A stretch of 64,000 bases of DNA from Dyadobacter sp. UC 10 (GTDB lineage: Bacteria > Bacteroidota > Bacteroidia > Cytophagales > Spirosomataceae). Made by a program: the position numbers and the translations under genes. Positions 1 to 8,666 of the stretch are shown piece after piece. The stretch lies in the NCBI RefSeq assembly GCF_008369915.1, contig NZ_VSRN01000001.1, forward strand, positions 5,886,501 through 5,950,500. Direction: 5' to 3'. The notes under the pieces are model-generated. The model saw only the letters and a program-made list of their open reading frames with translations. It ran no database searches and was not told the DNA's origin. The first letter of the stretch is position 1, and the number at the start of each line of letters is the position of its first letter.

Positions 1-293
1 CCGAATTTTATACCCGGATACAAAGCTTCCAGCGCCTCAGCCAATAAATGGGCAGAGGAATGCCAGAATGTAGCTTTACCGTCCTCATCATTCCATGTCA
101 GCAGTTTTACGAGGGAGTCCTGCGTGATCTGGCGCGTAGGATCCCAAACTTCATTATTGACCTTCGCAGCGATCACATTGCGCGCAAGTCCTTCGCTGAT
201 ACTGAGTGCTATTTCGAGGGCAGTAACTCCTTTCGGGTAAAATCGTTCGCTACCGTCGGGCAGGGTAATTTTTACTTGAGACTCGTCTTTCAT
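1..293 (-). CDS. thrS: Threonyl-tRNA synthetase, N-terminal part (cut by window edge)
   Basis: Reverse-strand reading from the ATG at 291-293 gives about 97 residues that run off the window. They contain a TGS (ubiquitin-like) domain, beginning MKDESQVKITLPDGSERFYP, followed by the start of the editing domain with FWHSSAH. The HxxxH of that motif is the conserved His pair of the ThrRS N2 editing site. The enzyme charges tRNA-Thr and hydrolyses mischarged Ser-tRNA-Thr. It lies 60 bp downstream of the TPR lipoprotein gene on the same strand and may be its own unit. The aminoacylation core lies outside the window. Confidence 0.95.
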   Translation of the reverse strand, partial: MKDESQVKITLPDGSERFYPKGVTALEIALSISEGLARNVIAAKVNNEVWDPTRQITQDSLVKLLTWNDEDGKATFWHSSAHLLAEALEALYPGIKF

Positions 294-353
294 TCAAAAA
301 TCTATTCTGTGGATTTAATTCAAAGGTTTTTCGGAAATCGGGAAAGTGCAAAG

Positions 354-1556
354 CTATTCAATTTTAGCTTTTTGTGTTGAGTCGATGCGGATATTTGTCG
401 TGCCCCGCGGTTTGAGGACATTGATTTTTACCCGGGAAGTGTCTAGTAATTTGTAGCCGGAAGAGACGTTTTCCTCAGGGTAATAGGATTGATAGCTGCT
501 TTCTTCATTTTCCCGCAGCCTGATCCTGTACAATCCGTACCGGGCATCCTGGTCACCCGGAGCGAGTGCCAATGCTGTACTGTAATAGGTTCTGGCGTTT
601 TCATAATCGTAGCTTTTCTCATAACAAAATCCCAGCATATTGTTGATTTCTTTCGATTGCGGCTTCTTTTTGAGTAGTTTAATCAGTGCCGGGATGGCTT
701 TGGAATATGCTTTCAGTTGAATGCCAATATTCGCAATCTGAAAAAGCGCGTCCTCATAGTCGGGGCTGAGCGAAACAGCTTTCTGAAAACTAAACAGCGC
801 GGTGTCAGGCCTTGCCATCGCAACGAATATCTCTCCCCGCTCAAAATGAAGGTTTGGATCATTGGGAAAACGGTCGATCGCTTGCTGGTTTACCTGCAGT
901 GCTTTTTCAATATTTTTAAGTTTCCGAAGAATCAGGATACTCTGCTGGTAGGCCCGGAGCATTCTCGGATTCACGTTAATGGCATATTCCAAACTGGACA
1001 AGCTGGCGAGGGAGTCGCCTTGTTTGGCCTGCAGCATACCTTTTACATAATAGGCGGGACCGTCGTAAGGAGCCATTTTCAAAGCCTGGTTCAGGTAACC
1101 TACGGATTCCCCAAAGCGATTTTTTGCCTGCAAGATATCGGCCAGTAACACGTAGAGTTCAGGACTGCTTTGCTGCAACGCCTCTGCCCGTTGGGCGTCT
1201 TCCAGCGCATTATCGATCTTACCTAGTTCCCGGTTGATTTTTCCGCGCAGCAAAAAATAGTCGCTGACATTGCCCTGCTCGTAAATCGATTCATTGATAT
1301 CGTCCAGCGCTTCGTTATACTGCTCTTTTTCAAAGTAAATCCGCGCTCTTTTGAAATAGTTTATATCGGAATCGATACCTCTGTTGATCAGGTCGGTCAG
1401 TGAAAGTAATGCATCACTCTGCCACTGCGCCCGCGACTTTTTTACAACGGGAGGAATGCGCGTAGCATTTCTCGCATCACTCTGGCAGGATTGAAAGAAA
1501 CTGCCGGAAATAAAGGCAAGTAGAAGCAATAGGTAGCTAAAAGCTGCTGATCTCAT
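354..1556 (-). CDS. TPR-repeat lipoprotein
   Basis: The 400-residue protein starts with a hydrophobic signal and a lipobox-like FQSC (Cys at about residue 23), so it is probably a lipoprotein. The rest is a run of about eight tetratricopeptide repeats of about 34 residues, from about residue 55 to 350; typical pieces are YNEALDDINESIY and ALEDAQRAEAL. TPR arrays are protein-binding scaffolds, so a role in envelope assembly or transport is plausible, but no specific function can be assigned. The C-terminal 50 residues are polar and non-repetitive. It is 75 bp downstream of the methyltransferase gene and upstream of thrS. Confidence 0.85.
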   Translation of the reverse strand: MRSAAFSYLLLLLAFISGSFFQSCQSDARNATRIPPVVKKSRAQWQSDALLSLTDLINRGIDSDINYFKRARIYFEKEQYNEALDDINESIYEQGNVSDYFLLRGKINRELGKIDNALEDAQRAEALQQSSPELYVLLADILQAKNRFGESVGYLNQALKMAPYDGPAYYVKGMLQAKQGDSLASLSSLEYAINVNPRMLRAYQQSILILRKLKNIEKALQVNQQAIDRFPNDPNLHFERGEIFVAMARPDTALFSFQKAVSLSPDYEDALFQIANIGIQLKAYSKAIPALIKLLKKKPQSKEINNMLGFCYEKSYDYENARTYYSTALALAPGDQDARYGLYRIRLRENEESSYQSYYPEENVSSGYKLLDTSRVKINVLKPRGTTNIRIDSTQKAKIE

Positions 1557-1631
1557 ACAAAAGACGAATTAAGCCGTGATATTTTCCAGCTTATCCGGAT
1601 ACTATACAAAATTGAAAATTCTTGTTGTATT

Positions 1632-2519
1632 TTAATCAATTTGGTCTGAAAATCGGGAAAAGACGCCCAGGGGAAGTTTTTTGCCAAATGTATCAGGAAT
1701 ATACAACTCGCCGAACTCGTGCCTGATTTCTGTTCCAAAATGCGCCTTGATTAGATTCTCCACGATCAGCGCCGAGAAGCCAAGTGAGTATAGATTGATA
1801 ATAAAGAAGTAATTCTCCTTCTTTAAAAGCAGCGCGCAAAGACGCAATAGTTCATTCAAACTTTCCTCCAAGAGCCATTTCTCGCCATCCGGCCCGCGAC
1901 CATATGCAGGCGGATCCAGTATAATGCCGTTATATTGGTTACCGCGGCGCACTTCCCGTTGCACAAATTTCATTGCATCTTCCACCACCCAACGAATATT
2001 ATCCAACCCGCTCAGCTGCATATTTTCACGCGACCAGCTGATCACCTGTTTAATTGAATCCACATGCGTTACATCTGCACCCGCAGCTTTTGCAGCCAGG
2101 GAGGCGACTCCCGTGTACGCGAAAAGGTTAAGTACATTCGGTTTTTCTTCCGGGATTTGCTTCAGCTTCCTGAAAATATAATCCCAGTTCGTCGCCTGTT
2201 CGGGAAAGAGGCCTACGTGCTTGAATGAGGATAATATAAGCTTACTGCGTAAATGCAGCGAATTTGTCCTGTATTGAAAAACCCATTTTTCCGGCATATC
2301 TGTTTTTGATATCCACTGGCCCTTTTCCTGGGAGTTTTTATCTTTTTTGAAAACCGCATGTGAACGCTCTTCCCATTCACTTTCAGGCAGGGACTTGTCC
2401 CAGATAGCCTGCGGTTCGGGCCGCGTCAGAATATATTGGCCAAATCTTTCCAGCTTTTCAAAACCGCCGGAATCGATCAATTGGTAGTCAGTATGTTGTT
2501 CGGGAGTAAGTAGGATCAT
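1632..2519 (-). CDS. Class I SAM-dependent methyltransferase, RlmI-like
   Basis: The 295-residue protein has a Rossmann methyltransferase core from about residue 125. Motif I is LNLFAYTGVASL, followed by an acidic strand end (VTHVD) and the catalytic-loop motif ILDPPAYGRGP. This pattern belongs to the RlmI/RlmK family (PF10672-type) that methylates 23S rRNA. The usual N-terminal PUA domain of E. coli RlmI is not evident; the first 100 residues are a divergent cap with WVFQYRTNSLHLR. The target base is unknown. Three REP-like hairpins lie immediately upstream of its start. It is probably cotranscribed with the TPR lipoprotein. Confidence 0.8.
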   Translation of the reverse strand: MILLTPEQHTDYQLIDSGGFEKLERFGQYILTRPEPQAIWDKSLPESEWEERSHAVFKKDKNSQEKGQWISKTDMPEKWVFQYRTNSLHLRSKLILSSFKHVGLFPEQATNWDYIFRKLKQIPEEKPNVLNLFAYTGVASLAAKAAGADVTHVDSIKQVISWSRENMQLSGLDNIRWVVEDAMKFVQREVRRGNQYNGIILDPPAYGRGPDGEKWLLEESLNELLRLCALLLKKENYFFIINLYSLGFSALIVENLIKAHFGTEIRHEFGELYIPDTFGKKLPLGVFSRFSDQID

Positions 2520-2535
2520 GGAAAGTATTTCGTTA

Positions 2536-2674
2536 TCCGTCAGCTTGTGCCAGCGGTCTTTGTATAATCCGTCGGCTGAAGCCGGCGGTCATTGATTAAT
2601 TTCCGTTGGCTTTTGCCAACGGATACAGCCGGGGATCCCGGGCGATCCGGGGATCTTGGGATCTTGGGATATGG
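2536..2674. repeat. Three REP-like hairpins plus a GGGATCTT-type short repeat
   Basis: Three related imperfect palindromes follow each other at a spacing of about 31-34 bp: about 2537-2557 (weak), 2569-2588 (8 of 9 bp arms around GA) and 2602-2623 (perfect 9-bp arms TCCGTTGGC/GCCAACGGA around TTTT). All share the plan CCGTyGGC-loop-GCCrrCGG. Downstream, 2631-2674 is GC-rich with a short imperfect repeat of GGGATCTT. The block lies between the unknown gene ending at 2686 and the methyltransferase start at 2519. It resembles REP/BIME-type intergenic elements; no protein-coding content is seen. Confidence 0.7.
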
Positions 2675-2685
2675 TTACCGGGTCT

Positions 2686-4257
2686 CTAGTATGCGATCTT
2701 ATTCAGATAAAACACATTGCGCCTTCCTCTTGTCTGCGGGTCGCCGGCTGCGTTTACAATGCGTTGTTCGCCCCAGGCCAGGTAGAAGTTTTCGTACCAG
2801 TAATCAATATCATCCGTACTGGTTTTTCTGACCTTGTCACCTTCCACATTGGTTTCATTCGGAATAACGCGGTCACTATCGATCACCTGATTGCCTTTGA
2901 TAATCTTGCTGCGGATTGCACCATTGTGGCTGTATACAAGTCTCGAATTTCCGTTTGAGAAAGTTTGCACCCGGATTTTCTCCCGCAGCTCCATACTTTT
3001 CACGTTATCGAAATTGATACTGTTGTCCCAAACCAGGTTACCATTTTGGTCCACGCCCGTCACGATCGCGTGGGTGTAGGTGAAGCCATCGAAAACCTGC
3101 TGGTTATAGCCGCGGCCACCGTACATAGGGTTCCATAAGTAGGGATTGTAAAGCCCCATTCCGAAAGGATAGCCCGTGAAGCCGTAACCGCCCATCATTC
3201 CATTGTTATTATTGTATCGATATTCGGGATAAAAGGCTTCTGCGACAAGCAGGTAATGATTGTCTTTCGGTACAATATCGTGGACCAGCAGTCTGTAATT
3301 TAATTTCAGGTCGGTTCCGCTTTCTTTTTTCTTCTTGATGCGCCTTTCCATTTTTTCCTGCTGGCGCTCATTCATGAAATTGAAGAAATTTTTAAAGTCC
3401 GTAAAACTATGGTATTTGGTAAAAACGGTCTCGTCACCAACGATTTTGCTGATATAAAGTCCCTGCGAAGCAGCCATACTGCTGCTTTGCATATTCCTGT
3501 ATCCATATGTACCGATTACAATCCTGACGGAATCATTTAAAACCTGCAATCTGCCGCTCAGCAGTGAAAAATCATCTTCCGGGTCAACCGAAACCTGCGT
3601 ATACAGCTCACCCGTCTCTTCGTAAGAACGCGCCACGATCTTGGTCTGCCTGCCTTTTTTTACTGCGAAGCAAACATTTACAAGATGGTGAGCGGTGTCA
3701 ACCTCGACGGTTTGTATGGCATTGGAGCCTTTAATCGCGGAAGGCAGAACCCTGGTTTGTGCGGTTGTCAGCTGGGTGTAAATCAGTACCGGCTCGTTTC
3801 GTACCATGCCGGCCATGAATACCGAATAGCCAAGCGTTTTAAAATCGGTTATCTCGAAACGGTCGATGGTATTGATGGTAAAAGTCTCGACAAAGCCGGG
3901 GCCTACATTCACTTTTACAATCTGGTACAGGGTGCTTCTGTACTTGCTAAACAACAAAAATACAGCCTGGCCGTCGTAGGAAGAGGTAATGTAGTCCAGA
4001 TTAGATTCAATAGGCCCATCAATAGACCACACGCGATCGAGGTTTGAATCAAACTTCTGAACGTTAAATGTTCCCCGGTCGGGCTTGGAAATCAGCAAAA
4101 CGCCCTGTTCGCCGAGCGGCACGGTCTGATAAGCCGCGTTGCCGGAAAGCGGAAGTTCAATGCGCTTCACACTCTGTGCACGCGTATCAACCAAAATGCT
4201 GATCAGCAGGCTGGTAAGAAAAAAAAGTTTCAACCCGATCGGTTTATGTTTAATCAT
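2686..4257 (-). CDS. Secreted protein of unknown function
   Basis: I do not recognise the family. From the ATG at 4257 the protein has 523 residues with a clear signal peptide (MIKHKPIGLKLFFLTSLLIS...RAQS). This start overlaps the EVE gene stop by 8 bp and was preferred over the ATG at 4281, because it places the signal at the N terminus. The mature part looks beta-rich (repeated short hydrophobic strands). It contains a basic ERRIKKKKESG patch and a Gly/Tyr/Asn-rich loop (NNNNGMMGGYGF, PYLWNPMYGGRGY) at about residues 355-390. Envelope or periplasmic location is inferred. Confidence 0.75.
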   Translation of the reverse strand: MIKHKPIGLKLFFLTSLLISILVDTRAQSVKRIELPLSGNAAYQTVPLGEQGVLLISKPDRGTFNVQKFDSNLDRVWSIDGPIESNLDYITSSYDGQAVFLLFSKYRSTLYQIVKVNVGPGFVETFTINTIDRFEITDFKTLGYSVFMAGMVRNEPVLIYTQLTTAQTRVLPSAIKGSNAIQTVEVDTAHHLVNVCFAVKKGRQTKIVARSYEETGELYTQVSVDPEDDFSLLSGRLQVLNDSVRIVIGTYGYRNMQSSSMAASQGLYISKIVGDETVFTKYHSFTDFKNFFNFMNERQQEKMERRIKKKKESGTDLKLNYRLLVHDIVPKDNHYLLVAEAFYPEYRYNNNNGMMGGYGFTGYPFGMGLYNPYLWNPMYGGRGYNQQVFDGFTYTHAIVTGVDQNGNLVWDNSINFDNVKSMELREKIRVQTFSNGNSRLVYSHNGAIRSKIIKGNQVIDSDRVIPNETNVEGDKVRKTSTDDIDYWYENFYLAWGEQRIVNAAGDPQTRGRRNVFYLNKIAY

Positions 4258-4657
4258 GCGCCAGTCCGACAATAACATCAAATTCTTCCCGCCGTACGGG
4301 TGATACAGACAATCTGGACAATTTTACCAAAGCCATTTCCTTCAAACGATCGTCGGCTTTGATCTGCGCCAGTGTCACGGTTTTAGGGAATTTCTCGACA
4401 GGTACCACATTTACAACCACCCAGTCACCTTCTTTTGCAGTAGGGTCGGGGTAATGTTCTTTTGAAACCTTTGCCAGCCCCACTATTTCTTTCCCTTCAT
4501 TACTATGGTAAAAAAGCACCTGATCACCCTTTTTCATGGCCATCAGATTATTGCGGGCGGCGTAATTGCGGACGCCGTCCCACATTCCTTCTTTTTCTTT
4601 TACAAGCTGATCCCAGGAATAAGCGCTGGGTTCTGATTTGACGAGCCAATAATTCAT
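4250..4657 (-). CDS. EVE domain protein
   Basis: The 135-residue protein is a single EVE domain (PUA-like fold; family of human THYN1). Diagnostic pieces are MNYWLVKSEPSAYSWD at the N terminus, WDGVRNYAARN, and GDQVLFYHSNEGKEIVGLAKV. EVE domains bind modified bases in nucleic acids such as 5-methylcytosine derivatives; the ligand here is not known. The length is normal for a stand-alone member. Its stop overlaps the start of the next minus-strand gene, suggesting translational coupling, and it starts 41 bp after menB ends. Confidence 0.92.
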   Translation of the reverse strand: MNYWLVKSEPSAYSWDQLVKEKEGMWDGVRNYAARNNLMAMKKGDQVLFYHSNEGKEIVGLAKVSKEHYPDPTAKEGDWVVVNVVPVEKFPKTVTLAQIKADDRLKEMALVKLSRLSVSPVRREEFDVIVGLAHD

Positions 4658-4698
4658 GATTGTCGGTTAGGCTTTTTACTAAATATATCGCTTAAATA

Positions 4699-5523
4699 TC
4701 AAGGGAACTTCGGGTATTTGCTGAAATCCGGTTTTCTTTTTTCAAGAAATGATTTTTGGCCTTCTTTTGCTTCCTCGCTGAGGTAATATAATAAGGTAGC
4801 ATTTCCTGCCAGTTCCTGGATACCCGCCTGTCCGTCAAGCTCTGCATTGAAAGCGCTTTTCAGCATCCGGATTGACAATGGGCTTTTCTCCTGAATCTTC
4901 TTGCACCATTCCACAGTCGTCGCTTCCAGTTCTTCCAGCGGTACTACCTTATTAACCAGCCCCATATCCAAAGCCTCTTTCGCGTCGTACTGATCACACA
5001 GGAACCAGATTTCACGCGCCTTCTTCTGACCAACTACACGGGCGAGGTAAGAGGCGCCGAAACCGCCGTCGAAGCTACCCACTTTCGGGCCGGTTTGTCC
5101 AAAACGGGCATTTTCAGCTGCAATTGAAATATCGCAGATCACGTGCAAAACGTGGCCCCCGCCAATCGCCCAGCCTGCTACCATCGCGATTACTGCCTTG
5201 GGAATAGAGCGGATCATTCTTTGCAGGTCTAATACATTCAAACGAGGAACGTGGTCGTCGCCGATATAGCCGCCGTGGCCGCGCACCGACTGGTCGCCAC
5301 CCGAGCAAAAAGCTTTCCCGCCTTCTCCCGTCAATATGATCACTTCGATCCGGGTATCTTCGCGGCAGATATGCATCGCGTCGATCATCTCGGTTACCGT
5401 TTGCGGGGTGAATGCATTGTGTTTATGCGGACGGTTAATGCTTATTTTTGCAATTCCTTCGTGAAGTGTAAAAAGGATTTCCTCGTATTCTTTAATGGTT
5501 TCCCACTGGATTGGACTGGACAT
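4699..5523 (-). CDS. menB: 1,4-dihydroxy-2-naphthoyl-CoA synthase
   Basis: The 274-residue crotonase-fold enzyme cyclises o-succinylbenzoyl-CoA to 1,4-dihydroxy-2-naphthoyl-CoA in menaquinone synthesis. MenB-specific segments include INRPHKHNAFTP, the oxyanion-hole region AFCSGGDQSVRGHGGY, GWAIGGGHVLHVICD and GPKVGSFDGGFGASYLAR, which carries the Asp and Gly typical of MenB. Length is normal. The divergent gene starting at 5640 encodes MenE, the preceding pathway step, so the 116-bp intergenic region probably holds promoters for both. Confidence 0.97.
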   Translation of the reverse strand: MSSPIQWETIKEYEEILFTLHEGIAKISINRPHKHNAFTPQTVTEMIDAMHICREDTRIEVIILTGEGGKAFCSGGDQSVRGHGGYIGDDHVPRLNVLDLQRMIRSIPKAVIAMVAGWAIGGGHVLHVICDISIAAENARFGQTGPKVGSFDGGFGASYLARVVGQKKAREIWFLCDQYDAKEALDMGLVNKVVPLEELEATTVEWCKKIQEKSPLSIRMLKSAFNAELDGQAGIQELAGNATLLYYLSEEAKEGQKSFLEKRKPDFSKYPKFP

Positions 5524-5639
5524 AATCTGAAATGAAATTTAAAAAATTAGGCAGGATATTTATTAAATAGGTACATCCGTGCGCCGAAAGTGCGAAATTA
5601 CTGATTGTTTGGGTATCCTTCAAAAAGCAAACGAATAAG

Positions 5640-6692
5640 ATGGTTTTATCAAAGGATTTTTGGGAATTGCCCCAGCCGGAGGATGCATATCTCGCCAAAG
5701 TCCACGACTTTATGCGCGCCTGGAAAACCGGCCAGGCTGAATTTGTATTGCACACTTCCGGCTCAACAGGCACACCGAAACCCATTCATGTTTTCAGAAA
5801 TCAGCTGATCAGCAGTGCATTGGCGACGGGAGAAGCGCTTAACCTCGGTGCCGGTACGCGTGCATTGGTTTGCCTGAATGTTAACTACATCGCCGGCCTG
5901 ATGATGCTCGTTCGCGGAATGGAGCTGAATTGGCAGTTAACCGTTATTGAGCCCTCGTCCAATCCACTGCTTGACGTCGATGATGCAGCAGAATTTGACT
6001 TTACTGCGCTTGTCCCACTGCAATTGGCGAATATTCTTGAAAATCAATTGACTAAAAACAGAACGGGAAGCATGGGAAAAGTGCTCCTGGGCGGCGCACC
6101 GGTTGGTATCAGGTTGCTGAATGAAATTTCAGGAATCGGGATACCGGTTTTTCAAAGTTACGGGATGACGGAAACGGTTTCGCACATAGCGCTTCGCAAA
6201 CTCAACTTCCCGGAGGCAGAAGAGCATTATACATTTTTGCCGGGTCTTCATTTCGGTGTTGACGAAAGAGGCTGCTTGTTTGTTTCAGGTGCTGTCACAA
6301 GGAACGAAATCGTCCAGACCAATGATTTGGTTGAAATCAATGGTACTACCTTCAAATGGCTCGGGCGTGCTGATCACGTGATCAATTCCGGCGGGGTCAA
6401 GATTGTGCTGGATCAGGTCGACGCAATTGTAGCGCAGACTTTTTTCGATCTTGAAATAGCCAACGCATTCTTTTCCTGGTATATAAACGATGAAAAGCTT
6501 GGTCAGAAACTGGTACTTCTGGTGGAAGGAAAGCCGCTTACAATCGCCGCGCATTTGATTTTAGATGAAATAAGGAAACGGAGTTCGGCTTATGAAACTC
6601 CGAAACATATTTACTTTGCAGACGAATTCGCAAAAACGCCTACCGGTAAGGTAGACAAACGCCGTTCATTTCAACCGTTTTCCCCATCTTAA
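5640..6692 (+). CDS. menE: o-Succinylbenzoate-CoA ligase, short form
   Basis: This AMP-forming acyl-CoA synthetase (ANL family) activates o-succinylbenzoate for MenB. The P-loop HTSGSTGTPKPI is at about residues 38-49; later come YGMTETVSHIA, the adenine/hinge region WLGRADHVINSGGVK and the catalytic-lysine motif KTPTGKVDK near the C terminus. At 350 residues it lacks about 100 N-terminal residues compared with proteobacterial MenE; such short forms are common in Bacteroidota. It is divergent from menB and abuts the next gene with no gap. Confidence 0.93.
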   Translation: MVLSKDFWELPQPEDAYLAKVHDFMRAWKTGQAEFVLHTSGSTGTPKPIHVFRNQLISSALATGEALNLGAGTRALVCLNVNYIAGLMMLVRGMELNWQLTVIEPSSNPLLDVDDAAEFDFTALVPLQLANILENQLTKNRTGSMGKVLLGGAPVGIRLLNEISGIGIPVFQSYGMTETVSHIALRKLNFPEAEEHYTFLPGLHFGVDERGCLFVSGAVTRNEIVQTNDLVEINGTTFKWLGRADHVINSGGVKIVLDQVDAIVAQTFFDLEIANAFFSWYINDEKLGQKLVLLVEGKPLTIAAHLILDEIRKRSSAYETPKHIYFADEFAKTPTGKVDKRRSFQPFSPS

Positions 6693-7472
6693 ATGGATAA
6701 GAATCTTCAAATACCAGGTCTGTATATCATCAGGTTCGAAACCGCGCCTGTCGTTCCTGCACCTTTTGCGCACTATTATGCAGTCAAATTAAATCTGGTT
6801 TCTGATAATGAACTGGAAGTGGATTTCGAGATCCGGTACAAAGACAGGGACGAGCTTTCAGAGGATGAGATCTACGACGAAGGCTTTACGACCGACGATG
6901 ACTACAAATGGCAGGGTCCCATGCCCGAAAACTGGATCACTGAGTTCGAGCAGATTTTCACTTCTTCCAAAATGATCAGAAAGCGGGAGGAAAATGAATA
7001 TGAGGATTTCATAGAAATAGAGCTCGAAGAAAATCAGAAACGGGTTACGATTTATCCTGTGGACAAGGAGCGCTGGTCGTATTTCTTGCAGGAAATGATG
7101 CAGGCAATTTTCGAAACCAGCGGACGTGAAAAACCTTTTGAATTGTCATTTCTGGAAATTGAGAGTGAAAAATCCACGCGGCTTGACCTCAAAGCTTCCT
7201 TTGCTAATAAATCTTTTACGATTAGTAAAAATAATGGAACTCCCCACGATCTGGAATGGACGCAATTACAGCAAATCATGGACACAGTTTACAGGGCGGA
7301 ATTTGTCGCGGACAATGCGGTAGATGTAAAGCCCTCACAGAAAGGTAAATATCTTACAGCCGGCGATGGTTTATGGTATCAAATGGGCGTGGCGGTACTG
7401 GAAACCACATCCAAAAGTAAAGACCTTTCCAAGATTGAGACCTTGTTTAGTACGCTGGGAAGAAAAGTTTAG
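6693..7472 (+). CDS. Acidic protein of unknown function downstream of menE
   Basis: The ATG directly follows the menE stop codon (TAAATG), so cotranscription and coupled translation are likely. The 259-residue protein has no signal peptide or membrane segment. It is strongly acidic in the middle (DRDELSEDEIYDEGFTTDDD, and later EENEYEDFIEIELEE). I do not recognise a domain. Short hydrophobic strands (YAVKLNLVSDNELEVDFEI) suggest a beta-rich N-terminal half. A link to menaquinone synthesis would be only by position. Confidence 0.8.
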   Translation: MDKNLQIPGLYIIRFETAPVVPAPFAHYYAVKLNLVSDNELEVDFEIRYKDRDELSEDEIYDEGFTTDDDYKWQGPMPENWITEFEQIFTSSKMIRKREENEYEDFIEIELEENQKRVTIYPVDKERWSYFLQEMMQAIFETSGREKPFELSFLEIESEKSTRLDLKASFANKSFTISKNNGTPHDLEWTQLQQIMDTVYRAEFVADNAVDVKPSQKGKYLTAGDGLWYQMGVAVLETTSKSKDLSKIETLFSTLGRKV

Positions 7473-7479
7473 CGTAATA

Positions 7480-8532
7480 CTAAATGTCCTGCTGCCGGTA
7501 TTGACCAAGCTCGATCTGCAATTCATCCACAAGTTGAAAAATGCGATCGAGCGAAGGCTGCGGGGCTGGCATTTGCAGGCTGATGAATGCCTTTATTTCC
7601 CATACTTCCAGAACATCCTGCAATGGAGTTTCCAGCTCGGCAACGGCCGGGTTATCGGAGGCCAGCAGGAGGAAACCAGAGGTTTTGACGTGGTTAAAAG
7701 CAATTCTGCTAACGATACCCTCACTTTTCAGGACAAAAACATATTGCATCCCGTCGTGAATATCATACCAGTTACGAACGAATGTGCCTACCAGTATTGA
7801 CCCCGGGTAAGCGTAATCTTCTCCCGCCTCAAAGGCCCGATAATAACCGGTAGGCAGGTTAGGGAGCTGAAAAGAGGGCAAATTCGTCAGGTAAGAGGGA
7901 TTTTGAAAGTTGGCAAGATAATGTTGCTGCGTATTCAGCGCAACCCACTGAACTGTTTGATAAATGTTCGGACGCTCTTCCCGGCCTGCGTTAAACTGGG
8001 TCGGTTGAACCTGATTATTGAAAACAGGCAACTGATTGGACATTTGATTCGCAGGCTGTGGCGGTTCCGGATTGGCGTAATTCATTGTTCGCGGTTGCTG
8101 AGCCGGCGGTACTTCGCCGCTGACCGGTTTGAGATTGACTTGCCTGGAAACCATTCTAAGCGGCTGCTCGGGCTGCTGGTATTTGTCCATGATTCTGGCA
8201 AGTGGCTGCGGCTCGGCGTAAGTAGGCGTTCTCGGTTGCGCCGGAGCCGGAACATTTCCTGAATGTGAAACGGTCATTGGCTTGGTTTGCGCCAGCGGTA
8301 ACGACAAATCAGGTGTTTCCCTTAGTTTTCTGAGATCATTTTTTAGCAAATTGTCAACGGTAATGCCGAAAGCTGCCGCCATATTTTTGAGATTAGTCAA
8401 ATTTGGATTGGCCCGGGCTTCTTCGTAGGCACCCAAAAGGGAGCGTTTGATCGCTATTTTTCGGGCAAATTGCTCCTGCGTCAGCCCGTTCAGTCTGCGC
8501 AGGTATTTGATGTTATTGCTTACAATGCTCAT
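7480..8532 (-). CDS. XRE-family regulator with S24-like C-terminal domain
   Basis: Residues about 5-62 form a Cro/C1-type helix-turn-helix (NIKYLRRLNGLTQEQFARKI, then RSLLGAYEEARANP). Residues about 75-190 are a disordered Pro/Gln-rich linker. The last 130 residues resemble the C-terminal fold of LexA/C1 repressors (YYRAFEAGEDYAYPGSILVG...GMQYVFVLKSEGIVSRIAFNHV), but the GDSM serine motif and catalytic lysine are not visible, so self-cleavage is unlikely. Total length is 350 residues. It ends 7 bp from the unknown gene ending at 7472 (convergent). The target genes are unknown. Confidence 0.85.
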   Translation of the reverse strand: MSIVSNNIKYLRRLNGLTQEQFARKIAIKRSLLGAYEEARANPNLTNLKNMAAAFGITVDNLLKNDLRKLRETPDLSLPLAQTKPMTVSHSGNVPAPAQPRTPTYAEPQPLARIMDKYQQPEQPLRMVSRQVNLKPVSGEVPPAQQPRTMNYANPEPPQPANQMSNQLPVFNNQVQPTQFNAGREERPNIYQTVQWVALNTQQHYLANFQNPSYLTNLPSFQLPNLPTGYYRAFEAGEDYAYPGSILVGTFVRNWYDIHDGMQYVFVLKSEGIVSRIAFNHVKTSGFLLLASDNPAVAELETPLQDVLEVWEIKAFISLQMPAPQPSLDRIFQLVDELQIELGQYRQQDI

Positions 8533-8598
8533 AAACCGCAGCTATTTGAAATCTGATGCTAATTGACAAATCTTTTAGCAAAAATCAAATAACGTAAC

Positions 8599-8641
8599 AA
8601 AAAACCGGATTACCTGCAATTTGGAAATGCAGATAATCCGG
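8599..8641 (-). terminator. Rho-independent terminator of folD
   Basis: Read on the minus strand, the arms CCGGATTATCTGCA and TGCAGGTAATCCGG form a hairpin with one mismatch around a 9-base loop, followed by a run of six T (8599-8604). It lies 26 bp after the folD stop and before the next minus-strand gene's promoter region. Confidence 0.85.
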
Positions 8642-8666
8642 CTGGAATCCGGACTTATAATCCAGG

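Noticed and set aside
8543..8591. TATTTGA/TCAAATA inverted repeat before the XRE gene at 8532
   Set aside because: The arms are only 7 bp with a 35-bp spacer in AT-rich DNA, so chance is a good explanation.
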